Shown: piece after piece, positions 5,984 through 12,286 of the stretch
Layout of the letters: every line of letters starts with the position of its first letter
How positions within the stretch are numbered: the stretch's first letter is position 1
Assembly (NCBI GenBank): GCA_017460265.1
Contig: JAFUBJ010000284.1
Span: 1 to 14,817 of the forward strand
Source of the DNA: Atopobiaceae bacterium
Lineage (GTDB): Bacteria > Actinomycetota > Coriobacteriia > Coriobacteriales > Atopobiaceae
Direction: 5' to 3'
Length of the DNA: 14,817 bases
Notes under the pieces: model-generated
Told to the model about the DNA's origin: nothing
Seen by the model: the letters and a program-made list of their open reading frames with translations, nothing else
Database searches by the model: none
Position numbers and translations under genes: made by a program

Positions 5984-7426
5984 CTACTCCCAGCTTAGCG
6001 TGCCCAGCTCTGCCGTCACATGCCCCACGCGCTCCTCTGGGATGAGCACGTCTACGCCGGCATGCGTCAGGAAGCGCACCGGGTCATGCATGAGATCTTC
6101 CATGGGAACCAGCACGAAGTCACGTTCTCCCAGGCGCGGATGCGGCAAGGTCAGGAACTGGCCGGCATGGCGCTCGTCCTCGACCCAGCACAGGTCACAG
6201 TCAATGATGCGCGACTCGCTCCCCGCTTCTTTGACGTCGTGATCCTTGCCCTCGCGTTTGCGGCCCATGCTATCTTCCACGGAGCGCAACTCGCCCATAA
6301 GGACCGTTGGGTGCAGCTCTGTGCGCACCTCGATGACTGCGTTGGCCACAGGCGTCGGGATGCCATAGGCGGGCTCGGTCTCGTAGACATGGCTTACCGC
6401 AACCACGCAGGTCAGCGGAATCTTGTCTATGAGACGCACTGCCTCGGAGAGGTTCTCGATACGATCACCCTCGTTTGATCCGATGGCGATAAAGGCCTGG
6501 CGCTGGTCCTTCTTGGCCATGGCCCAATAGGCGTTGATGAAGTCCGCCGTACCCTTGACGTCATGCACGCGCAAGATGCGAGCGCCGCTTTCAATGGCAG
6601 ACACGCACACGCCCAACGTGGCGGCATCACGGGCGGTGGCGCTCTTCTCGCCCGAGATGGCACCCACAAAGCGCTTCCTCGACACGGCCGCCATCACGGG
6701 ATATCCCATCGAGACGAGCTTGCGCGTGGCGCGCTGCACAACGATGTTGACGTCGGCCGTCTTGTCAAAGCCCGCACCAGGGTCGACACACAGGCGGTTG
6801 CGCGACACCCCCGCGCGCATGAGCGTACGGGCCTGGTCGCCCAGGAAGCCCATGATCTCGCGCATGATGGGGGCCTCTTCCGGCAGGGTGAATCGGCGCG
6901 AACTCTGAATCACGCGCGCGGGCTTGATGGAGTCGAGCTGAACGGAGCGTCGGGTGGTAGTGGTCTGAGCATCGGGTTGATTCCAGTGCATGATGACGCA
7001 GCCGCAGTCGGTCTCGACCGCAACCTGCTGCATCCAGGGGTCGGTGAAACCCGACACGTCGTTAATGATGGACGCCCCCAGCTCGAGGCACATCTTGGCA
7101 ACGTCAGCATGGCGTGTGTCGATGGAGACGATTGCGCTGGGAGCCGCCTTGATGATGCCGCGGACCACAGGCGCGACGCGCTCTGCCTCCTCGTCGGCCG
7201 AGACTGGCTCGTGCCCAGGCCGCGTGGACTCGCCACCCACGTCGATGATGTCGGCTCCTTCGTCCAGCATCTGCAGGGCGCGGGCTATGGCCGCATCGGG
7301 ATCAAAGTTGTCCCCACCGTCCGAGAAGGAGTCGGGCGTTACGTTGAGGATGCCCATAATGCGCGGACGAGAGAGCGTGAGCTCGTGCGCCCCGCACTGC
7401 CAGGTTGCGTATTCCTCTCGAAGCAT
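5984..7426 (-). CDS. folP-folK: Bifunctional dihydropteroate synthase / HPPK (FolP-FolK fusion)
   Basis: This protein carries two consecutive folate-synthesis enzymes. Residues 1-305 are dihydropteroate synthase, joining p-aminobenzoate to the pterin pyrophosphate: IMGILNVTPDSFSDGG (23-38), DVGGESTRPG (62-71), SIDT (101-104), INDVSG (121-126), DPGAGFDKT (215-223), SRKRF (249-253) and RVHDV (286-290). Residues 310-480 are 6-hydroxymethyl-dihydropterin pyrophosphokinase, which makes that pyrophosphate: AFIAIGSNEGDR (311-322), ETEPAYG (349-355), RIIDCDL (406-412) with the metal-binding Asp pair, LPHPRLGERDFVL (427-439). Total 480 residues. The order synthase-then-kinase is the reverse of the HPPK-DHPS fusions of fungi and plants. 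The synthase has an insertion around residues 152-190. The ATG at 7426 has an AGGAAGG site. It heads the run to the ligase-like gene and coaX. Confidence 0.93.
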   Translation of the reverse strand: MLREEYATWQCGAHELTLSRPRIMGILNVTPDSFSDGGDNFDPDAAIARALQMLDEGADIIDVGGESTRPGHEPVSADEEAERVAPVVRGIIKAAPSAIVSIDTRHADVAKMCLELGASIINDVSGFTDPWMQQVAVETDCGCVIMHWNQPDAQTTTTRRSVQLDSIKPARVIQSSRRFTLPEEAPIMREIMGFLGDQARTLMRAGVSRNRLCVDPGAGFDKTADVNIVVQRATRKLVSMGYPVMAAVSRKRFVGAISGEKSATARDAATLGVCVSAIESGARILRVHDVKGTADFINAYWAMAKKDQRQAFIAIGSNEGDRIENLSEAVRLIDKIPLTCVVAVSHVYETEPAYGIPTPVANAVIEVRTELHPTVLMGELRSVEDSMGRKREGKDHDVKEAGSESRIIDCDLCWVEDERHAGQFLTLPHPRLGERDFVLVPMEDLMHDPVRFLTHAGVDVLIPEERVGHVTAELGTLSWE

Positions 7427-7486
7427 GGGTCCGACCTTCCTGGGGCAGCGGCCCCGTTCGATTCAGCCGTGTTTGTCGTATCCTCC

Positions 7487-7492
7487 ATTGTA
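7487..7492 (-). promoter_or_regulatory. Candidate -10 box for folP-folK
   Basis: The minus strand reads GCTACAAT, with a good TACAAT -10 about 60 bp before the start codon. The -35 region is poor. Downstream in the leader GGGGC/GCCCC (7442-7455) can form a small hairpin. Upstream, GGGGAATCCCC (7512-7522) is a weak stem that may mark the end of the sirtuin transcript, so read-through from the sirtuin gene is also possible. Confidence 0.35.
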
Positions 7493-7565
7493 GCGGGCAT
7501 GAGGCGGAAATGGGGAATCCCCTAATGGTCACCACAGTCGGGCGGCCTCGGGCGACGCCACGCGA

Positions 7566-8303
7566 CTACCAGTCAAACGCCTGCGCAATGTCACACGCAC
7601 ACACCAAATCTGCCGCGTCATCCTGCGGCGTTGGCTGCAGGTTGCATATCACCAGCTCGTTGCCCTGGAAGTAGCGGACGAGGCCCGCTGCAGGATAGAC
7701 CACAAGCGACGTACCCCCTATGATGAGCAGGTCACAAGATGCGATGGCGCGCGCAGAGGCTAAGAGCACGTCCTCGTCGAGGCTTTCCTCATAAAGCACC
7801 ACGTCGGGCTTGATGGGGCCTCCGCATTCCGGGCAGCGCGGCACGCCCGTGGTTTGCATGACCCACTCCGCCGACTGCGTGACGCCGCATCGCTGACAGA
7901 TGTTGCGATGTACCGAACCGTGCAGCTCAAGCACCCGCTTTGATCCGGCCATCTGATGCAGGCCGTCGATGTTCTGCGTCACCACGGCGGTCAGCTTGCC
8001 CTCCGCCTCAAGCTCTGCAAGCTTGTAGTGCGCACGGTTTGGGCGTGCGTCCAGCGCTATCATGCGCTCACGATAGAAGTCGTAGAACTCCTTGGTATGC
8101 GAGACATAAAAGCTGTGGCTCAGCATGGTCTCGGGCGGATAGGCAAAGTGCTGGTGGTAGAGGCCGTCGGCGCTGCGGAAGTCGGGAATTCCGCTTGCGG
8201 TCGAAACGCCGGCACCACCAAAGAACACGACGCTTCTTGCCGCGTTGACAGACGAGGACAGGGCGGCAGCTGCCAAGGAAGGATCGGTGATCGTACGTGC
8301 CAT
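7566..8303 (-). CDS. cobB: NAD-dependent protein deacylase, sirtuin family
   Basis: Sirtuins remove acetyl or related groups from lysines using NAD, producing nicotinamide and O-acyl-ADP-ribose. The 245 residues carry the full set: GGAGVSTASGIPDFRS (29-44) for NAD, VVTQNIDGLH (107-116), catalytic His128 in LELHGS, zinc cysteines 136, 139, 157 and 160 (CQRC and CPEC), PDVVLYEE (167-173) and GGTSLVVYPAAGL (196-208). The frame could begin two codons earlier at a TTG (8309), but the ATG at 8303 has AGTGGGG at a proper distance, so it is preferred. It lies upstream of folP-folK on the same strand with a 139-bp gap, so it may be a separate transcript. Deacetylase rather than desuccinylase activity is the default; the exact acyl preference cannot be read. 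Confidence 0.95.
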   Translation of the reverse strand: MARTITDPSLAAAALSSSVNAARSVVFFGGAGVSTASGIPDFRSADGLYHQHFAYPPETMLSHSFYVSHTKEFYDFYRERMIALDARPNRAHYKLAELEAEGKLTAVVTQNIDGLHQMAGSKRVLELHGSVHRNICQRCGVTQSAEWVMQTTGVPRCPECGGPIKPDVVLYEESLDEDVLLASARAIASCDLLIIGGTSLVVYPAAGLVRYFQGNELVICNLQPTPQDDAADLVCACDIAQAFDW

Positions 8304-8369
8304 GCGCAAATCCCCACTTTCTCCCGACGCACGCCCCAGATGGGCGTACCATACCTGACGTGCACCTCA

Positions 8370-8378
8370 ACTGTAGCA
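8370..8378 (-). promoter_or_regulatory. Candidate extended -10 for the sirtuin gene
   Basis: On the minus strand this reads TGCTACAGT, the same TGC-TACA-T form seen before rpmE, about 67 bp before the sirtuin start. It lies in the 95-bp gap shared with the divergent patatin-like gene. There is no clear -35. Confidence 0.3.
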
Positions 8379-8398
8379 CCAGATGAGAGACGGTATCC

Positions 8399-9289
8399 AT
8401 GGAACCTCTTGCCAACAACGTCTTTGACTGCGCCCTTGTTTTTGAGGGAGGCGGCTATCGCGGAGCATATACCGCCGGCATCGCCAACGCGCTGCTCGAA
8501 AATGAGCTCTTGTTTGACTACGTCTGCGGCATTTCTGCCGGCGCGAGCCACACCCTTCCCGACGTGTCCCGGGCCCAGAACAGCGTCACGCTTTCCGTTA
8601 TGGCGCGAGACGGCAGCGAGCCCGTAGGCGGATTGGGCACGCTGCTGCATGGCAAGGGATACTTCAATGCGGATTACCTGTACGAGGGTTGCATTGCCGA
8701 CGGCTTTGCCCCCTTTGACTGGGACACATTCGTGGCCAATCCGGCACGCATTCGCATACAGGCCTTTGAGCGTGACTCAGGCCGCACGGTCACCTTTGGC
8801 AAAGCGGATATGCCCAACGTGTGGGAGGCCATCAAGCGTGTCCGTGCCAGCTCAACCATACCTGGCGCCATGAAGCCAGAACCCGTGGATGGCGTCGTGC
8901 TGTTTGACGGAGGCCTGGGCGAGGGGGCCGGTCTCCCGACCCCCATGGCGGCACACGATGGGTTCGAGCGCTATTTGCTTGTAGCCACGCGCGTGGAAGG
9001 CTATCGCAAACGGCAATTCCCGCCTGCTGTTCGACTGGCAGTCAAGCGCGTGTTTGCGGCATATCCCGAGGTGGTCAATGCGCTTCTCTCGAGGGCCGAG
9101 CGCTATAACCAGGAGCTTGACCATGTAAGAGAGCTGGAACGGGCGGGGCAGGCGCTTGTTATTCGGCCTGACACCATGCCTGTTAGGAACACGACGCTTG
9201 ACACTACCGAACTTGAGCAGGCCTACCAGCTGGGACATGAGCAGGGTTTGCGCGAAACGGATCGCATCCGTGCGTTTGTACGGGCGTGA
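8399..9289 (+). CDS. Patatin-like phospholipase / lipid acyl hydrolase
   Basis: The 296-residue protein has the patatin signature. The glycine-rich oxyanion motif is at residues 15-22 (FEGGGYRG), the nucleophile elbow GISAGAS at 44-50 gives Ser46, and DGG at 170-172 gives the catalytic Asp170. It should cleave acyl esters of lipids by a Ser-Asp dyad in the cytoplasm; there is no signal peptide. It belongs to the RssA/YjjU-like bacterial group by its short spacing between motifs, an inference from pattern. The ATG at 8399 has only a weak GAGAG site. It is divergent from the sirtuin gene and its 3' end is 18 bp from the convergent Rpn nuclease, so it is a single-gene transcript. The substrate is unknown. 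Confidence 0.9.
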   Translation: MEPLANNVFDCALVFEGGGYRGAYTAGIANALLENELLFDYVCGISAGASHTLPDVSRAQNSVTLSVMARDGSEPVGGLGTLLHGKGYFNADYLYEGCIADGFAPFDWDTFVANPARIRIQAFERDSGRTVTFGKADMPNVWEAIKRVRASSTIPGAMKPEPVDGVVLFDGGLGEGAGLPTPMAAHDGFERYLLVATRVEGYRKRQFPPAVRLAVKRVFAAYPEVVNALLSRAERYNQELDHVRELERAGQALVIRPDTMPVRNTTLDTTELEQAYQLGHEQGLRETDRIRAFVRA

Positions 9290-9307
9290 GGCGCATCAGT
9301 ACAGAGA

Positions 9308-10237
9308 TCAACCGTCAGCTTTGACGTCAATGCCAAACTCCTCGTACAGCCTTTCAAGCCGCTCTTGGTTGTCGAGCGCGTCAAGCAACTCGTTTTCTCG
9401 TCCAACAGATACAAGCGCATCCCTCAACGCCGAAAGGGAGGAAATGGCATCGGCACGCCCCTCGGCACGCCCCTCGGCACGCCCCTCGGCACGCCCCTCG
9501 GCCAAACCCTCGGCACGCCCCTCCTGGATGGCGGCGCGCCGTTCGTCCATCAGCTTTAGCTCCAACACGACAAACTGCCTCCTCAGCTCATCTGACGCAA
9601 GGACGCGCTTGACTCCCGCGTCGATATCTCCAACAAGGCTGTTATCGCTATGATACCCGCCGTTAAGGTACAGAAGAAGCTCCTCGAGGTCTTTCGACAC
9701 TTCCCCCTTTCGCCCAGATGAGTTGAGGAATATGCGCAACGCACCATCTTCCGCTTTGATGCTGGGGTCCTCTTGGCAGGTCTGCCTGAAGGTATAACGA
9801 CGAAAGCCCTTCCTAAACGGGTCGAATGTGCAGAAGAAAATGACGAAGGTGTCGGGCAGGTCATTGTAGTCGGCACCCTTGTCAAGCTGCTCAGAATCGA
9901 GAAGCGATTGATAATAGCGCGCTCGCCGTGGGAGGTTGGTGGCATTGAGACGCTGCATTTCGATGTCATAGACCACACCCGTGTCGTCCGCGGCGTACAC
10001 GTCAAGACGAACGGCCTTGGCCTCGTATGATATGTCGCCCGTCCTTTGCGGCTGAACAAGGGTGACCCTTTCTATAGGCATGTCGAGCACGGCTTCAAGG
10101 AGACGGCGACAGAGGTCGAGGTCAGACCTGAGCACCGCGCCAAATACAAAGTCGTTCTCGAAGGTGAGGTCGTTCCAGCTGCGCTCGAGATCCCTCATGT
10201 TCCGCAGCTGGATGCCGGTAAAGTCCTGCGATGCCAT
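9308..10237 (-). CDS. Rpn-family PD-(D/E)XK nuclease / putative transposase
   Basis: This matches the PD-(D/E)XK nuclease family labelled as recombination-promoting nucleases or putative transposases. The N-terminal part has ENDFVFGAVLRSDLDLCRRLLEAVL (about 28-52, a longer helical motif) and the active-site strand RLDVYAADDTGVVYDIEMQ, with Asp79 and Glu93-Met-Gln95 as the D...ExQ core. Middle helices contain YYQSLLDSEQL and FVIFFCTFDPF, typical of the family. Near the C-terminus residues 239-262 are a run of Glu-Gly-Arg-Ala encoded by a 12-bp tandem repeat, then a short helical tail. Length 309 is normal. The ATG at 10237 has AAGGAAGGAG upstream. It is a single gene with its own strong promoter, divergent from xth. 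Such genes are mobile or defence-related and often multicopy; mobility here is not shown. Confidence 0.9.
   Translation of the reverse strand: MASQDFTGIQLRNMRDLERSWNDLTFENDFVFGAVLRSDLDLCRRLLEAVLDMPIERVTLVQPQRTGDISYEAKAVRLDVYAADDTGVVYDIEMQRLNATNLPRRARYYQSLLDSEQLDKGADYNDLPDTFVIFFCTFDPFRKGFRRYTFRQTCQEDPSIKAEDGALRIFLNSSGRKGEVSKDLEELLLYLNGGYHSDNSLVGDIDAGVKRVLASDELRRQFVVLELKLMDERRAAIQEGRAEGLAEGRAEGRAEGRAEGRADAISSLSALRDALVSVGRENELLDALDNQERLERLYEEFGIDVKADG
9451..9522. repeat. 12-bp tandem repeat inside the Rpn nuclease gene
   Basis: Six units of CGGCACGCCCCT lie head to tail: four identical copies at 9451-9498, one degenerate copy at 9499-9510 (CGGCCAAACCCT) and a sixth exact copy at 9511-9522. On the minus strand they encode repeated Ala-Glu-Gly-Arg. 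Because the unit is a multiple of three, gain or loss of copies keeps the frame. Confidence 0.95.
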
Positions 10238-10270
10238 GGCGGCTCCTTCCTTGGATTGTTGTTTGAGAGA

Positions 10271-10299
10271 ATCTTAGTACATCTGTTCTTTATAGTCAA
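10271..10299 (-). promoter_or_regulatory. Sigma-70-type promoter for the Rpn nuclease gene
   Basis: Minus strand: TTGACT (10299-10294), a 17-base spacer, then TAAGAT (10276-10271). This is close to consensus and places transcription start near 10264, about 27 bases before the ATG at 10237. It lies in an AT-rich gap between two divergent genes. Confidence 0.75.
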
Positions 10300-10302
10300 T
10301 CT

Positions 10303-10330
10303 TGAACAAAACTTTTGTTCGTTATATATT
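10303..10330 (+). promoter_or_regulatory. Candidate promoter for xth
   Basis: TTGAAC (10303-10308), a 16-base spacer and TATATT (10325-10330) form a plausible promoter, giving a leader of about 75 bases. A second possible -10, TATACT, is at 10377-10382 with a poor -35. The palindrome at 10304-10320 sits between the boxes of the first one. Confidence 0.45.
10304..10320. promoter_or_regulatory. 17-bp perfect palindrome in the divergent Rpn/xth promoter region
   Basis: GAACAAAA-C-TTTTGTTC is perfectly symmetric. It overlaps the spacer of the candidate xth promoter and ends 5 bp upstream of the -35 of the nuclease promoter. It therefore looks like a dimeric-regulator operator rather than a terminator. 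Confidence 0.55.
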
Positions 10331-10410
10331 TATCTCTTGCCCACTATGAGTACAGCATTGCCAGTAGTTCTTTCGCTATACTGGTCGCACCACCAAAGGA
10401 GGAGAAACCT

Positions 10411-11193
10411 ATGGCAGACACATCCCGCGAACTGCGGCTTATTTCTTGGAACGTCAACGGACTGCGCGCCGTCATGAAGAAGGACCCCAGCTTTGTCGAA
10501 ATCTTCCAGACGCTTGACGCAGACGTCTTTGCCATCCAAGAGACCAAGATGCAGGAGGGGCAGCTAAAGCTTGACCTGCCCGGCTACGTGCAGACCTGGA
10601 ACTATGCCGAACGCAAGGGCTATTCCGGCACAGCTGTCTTTTCACGCGAGGAGCCCCTGCAGGTGATCCGGCAGATTGGCTGCCCTTGCGCAGATGACGA
10701 AGGCCGCGTGTGCGCGCTCGAGTTTCCCACCTACTGGTTTGTCAACGTATACACCCCCAACGCAAAAGACGGGCTCGCACGCATCGACGAGCGCATGGTG
10801 TGGGACGAGCGCTATCGTCTGTTCCTTAGCGAGCTTGCTTCAAACAAACCCGTCGTTACCTGCGGTGACTTTAATGTCGCGCACGAGGAGATCGACCTGA
10901 AGAACCCCGGCCCCAACCGCGGCAACGCGGGCTTTTCGGATGAGGAGCGTGCGGGCGTCTCGGCGCTTCTTGATGCAGGGTTCACCGACACCTTCCGTAG
11001 CCTCTTCCCCGACCTGGAGGGCGCCTACAGCTGGTGGAGCTACCGCATGCGCGCTCGAGCCCGAAACGCCGGCTGGCGAATCGACTACTTCCTTGTGAGC
11101 AACTCCATCGCCGACCGCGTGAAGGGCGCCGCCATCCTGAACGAGGTCTTTGGCAGCGACCACTGCCCCGTTGAGCTCACCATCAATCTGTAA
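10411..11193 (+). CDS. xth: Exodeoxyribonuclease III / AP endonuclease
   Basis: This enzyme repairs DNA by cutting at abasic sites and removing 3' blocks. The 260-residue protein has the exonuclease III motifs: RLISWNVNGLRA (9-20) with Asn15, AIQETKMQ (41-48) with metal-binding Glu44, VNVYTPNAKDG (111-121), TCGDFNVAHEEIDLKNP (150-166) with Asp153 and Asn155, GWRIDYFLVS (221-230) and GSDHCPVELTI (248-258) with the catalytic Asp250-His251 pair. The start at 10411 has a near-perfect AAAGGAGGAG site. The frame is open back to 10315 but those codons cover promoter DNA. It is transcribed alone and stops 6 bp before the first REP palindrome. Confidence 0.96.
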   Translation: MADTSRELRLISWNVNGLRAVMKKDPSFVEIFQTLDADVFAIQETKMQEGQLKLDLPGYVQTWNYAERKGYSGTAVFSREEPLQVIRQIGCPCADDEGRVCALEFPTYWFVNVYTPNAKDGLARIDERMVWDERYRLFLSELASNKPVVTCGDFNVAHEEIDLKNPGPNRGNAGFSDEERAGVSALLDAGFTDTFRSLFPDLEGAYSWWSYRMRARARNAGWRIDYFLVSNSIADRVKGAAILNEVFGSDHCPVELTINL

Positions 11194-11199
11194 ACCAAC

Positions 11200-11226
11200 G
11201 GACCAGAGGGTCGGACCTTCTGGTCC
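11200..11226. repeat. REP palindrome 1 (TCGGA orientation)
   Basis: 27-bp imperfect palindrome: GGACCAGA on the left and TCTGGTCC on the right around a TCGGA core, with one G-T pair. It lies directly after the xth stop and is the inverted partner of the next REP, 14 bp away core to core. Confidence 0.9.
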
Positions 11227-11235
11227 CAACAGCGC

Positions 11236-12009
11236 CTAGCGGACCAGAGGGTCCGACCCTCTGGTCCGCTCGTTTAACAATCGATGGACGAGCTTTCTTC
11301 CAACACCCAACACACGTGAGGTCTGACGTTCGCTAATACCAGCCTCTCGCAGAGAAACGCACGCCTCCTTCAAGCCAAGCTCACCACTGGCGCGAAGCTC
11401 GTCGGCCGTTTGAACACCCACAGCCTCAAGGGCGAGCTGCAACGCCTGCGCGTCATCTATCGAGACGCGCCTAATATGCCTCACCACGCAGTCCGATGTT
11501 CCCCTGTAGGCGACGAATGCGCCAACACTGCCGAAGAGTTCCAAAACGGTTCTGGTATCGGTAATCCAAGATTCACCGACATACTCGCGATAACTGCTCC
11601 ATCGATACTCTTCCCTACTCGATATGCGAGCGCGCTCGGGATTCCGATGAACATAGTCGACCGTCGCAAGGAGTTGCTCGTCGGTCACTATGGGTCCGCT
11701 CCAAAAGTCCCCTTGGAACACATGGCCCACATGATCGGTCTTCCTCTGAAAGTACATGGCGTACGTTGTGTCAAGACGCCTCATTAGCCTGGTAGGCATC
11801 TCATCCCGCATCATATCGATTACAAGATGAACGTGGTTTCCCATAAGTGCCCATGCGATAATGCGAGTTCGCTCTTCAGCGCTGATCTTCCTAAGAAGCT
11901 TCAGGTAGAAGAGTCTGTCCACATCATCCTCAAAGATGGGCATCTGCCCAACGCCACGCACGGTTATGTGATAGTAGCTGGTCTCCGACATCTCTCGCAC
12001 CACAGCCAT
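11236..12009 (-). CDS. REP-associated Y1 (HUH) transposase, RAYT-like
   Basis: This is a single-stranded-DNA transposase of the IS200-like Y1 family. Residues 11-19 are SYYHITVRG; IIAWALMGNHVHLVI (50-64) holds the His59-x-His61 metal pair; FQGDFWSGPI precedes ATVDYVHRNPERA, where Tyr119 is the likely nucleophile, followed by EYRWSSYREYVG (134-145). A C-terminal region (about 195-245) ends in a helix-turn-helix-like segment, SERQTSRVLGVGRKLVHRLL. Length is 257 from the ATG at 12009, chosen for its GAGGGGGG site; the frame is open to 12324, but that stretch would translate REP palindromes and promoter DNA. A start at 11991 is possible. The gene is bracketed by REP pairs on both sides, which is the layout of REP/RAYT units. 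The last residues, from RTRGSDPLVR, are encoded inside REP 2. Confidence 0.9.
   Translation of the reverse strand: MAVVREMSETSYYHITVRGVGQMPIFEDDVDRLFYLKLLRKISAEERTRIIAWALMGNHVHLVIDMMRDEMPTRLMRRLDTTYAMYFQRKTDHVGHVFQGDFWSGPIVTDEQLLATVDYVHRNPERARISSREEYRWSSYREYVGESWITDTRTVLELFGSVGAFVAYRGTSDCVVRHIRRVSIDDAQALQLALEAVGVQTADELRASGELGLKEACVSLREAGISERQTSRVLGVGRKLVHRLLNERTRGSDPLVR
11239..11269. repeat. REP palindrome 2 (TCCGA orientation), inside the transposase 3' end
   Basis: Perfect palindrome: 15-bp arms (11239-11253 and 11255-11269) around a single C, with the 27-bp core at 11241-11267. It lies wholly inside the transposase coding sequence, whose stop codon (11236-11238) abuts its outer edge. It is the most perfect of the four copies. 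Confidence 0.95.
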
Positions 12010-12130
12010 GAAGCCCCCCCTCAGAAAAGAAAAGTGCGTCGAGAGTCTATAGTCCGCAATAGACGCATTGGCGCTCATATCCAAACTGGACGAATAATTC
12101 ACTGCAGCTAACTGCAAGATTCTCGCCATG

Positions 12131-12157
12131 GGACCAGAAGGTCGGACCCTCTGGTCC
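12131..12157. repeat. REP palindrome 3 (TCGGA orientation)
   Basis: GGACCAGA and TCTGGTCC arms around a TCGGA core, with one A-C mismatch, 121 bp upstream of the transposase start. It differs from REP 1 by two bases. Confidence 0.9.
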
Positions 12158-12178
12158 GGGATTTCCGTTCCGTTAGCG

Positions 12179-12205
12179 GGACCAGAAGGTCCGACCCTTT
12201 GGTCC
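12179..12205. repeat. REP palindrome 4 (TCCGA orientation)
   Basis: Partner of REP 3 in opposite orientation, 21 bp further on; its right arm has a T for C change. It is preceded by TTAGCG, and REP 2 by CTAGCG, so a TAGCG lead-in is shared. It ends 4 bp before the -35 box of the gntR promoter. Confidence 0.9.
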
Positions 12206-12209
12206 GGGC

Positions 12210-12238
12210 TTGACAGCCGTATATGTACGGTATATACA
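12210..12238 (+). promoter_or_regulatory. Strong sigma-70-type promoter for the GntR-ABC operon
   Basis: TTGACA (12210-12215), a 17-base spacer and TATACA (12233-12238): a consensus -35 and a good -10. Transcription would start near 12245, about 42 bases before the gntR ATG. Confidence 0.85.
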
Positions 12239-12248
12239 GTATGTACGG
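12217..12248. promoter_or_regulatory. Candidate GntR operator
   Basis: TATGTACGG occurs twice as direct repeats (12222-12230 and 12240-12248, 18 bp apart) around the -10 box. The first copy is also part of a CCGTA-N4-TACGG inverted repeat (12217-12230), and GTATATAC (12230-12237) is a perfect palindrome on the -10. A regulator bound here would block the promoter, consistent with self-repression by the GntR protein encoded next. Confidence 0.6.
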
Positions 12249-12286
12249 GAGGACGCTCCCACAGCTCCAACCATGGAAGGAACCCC

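Noticed and set aside
6563..7525. Plus-strand open frame opposite folP-folK
   Set aside because: Antisense of a gene with full enzyme motifs; His/Asp/Gly-rich translation is typical of GC-rich shadow frames.
11200..11269. REP palindromes as simple Rho-independent terminators of xth and the transposase
   Set aside because: No T-run follows either stem on either strand, and the same elements occur upstream of a promoter at 12131-12205, so they are repeats first; an effect on mRNA ends is still possible.
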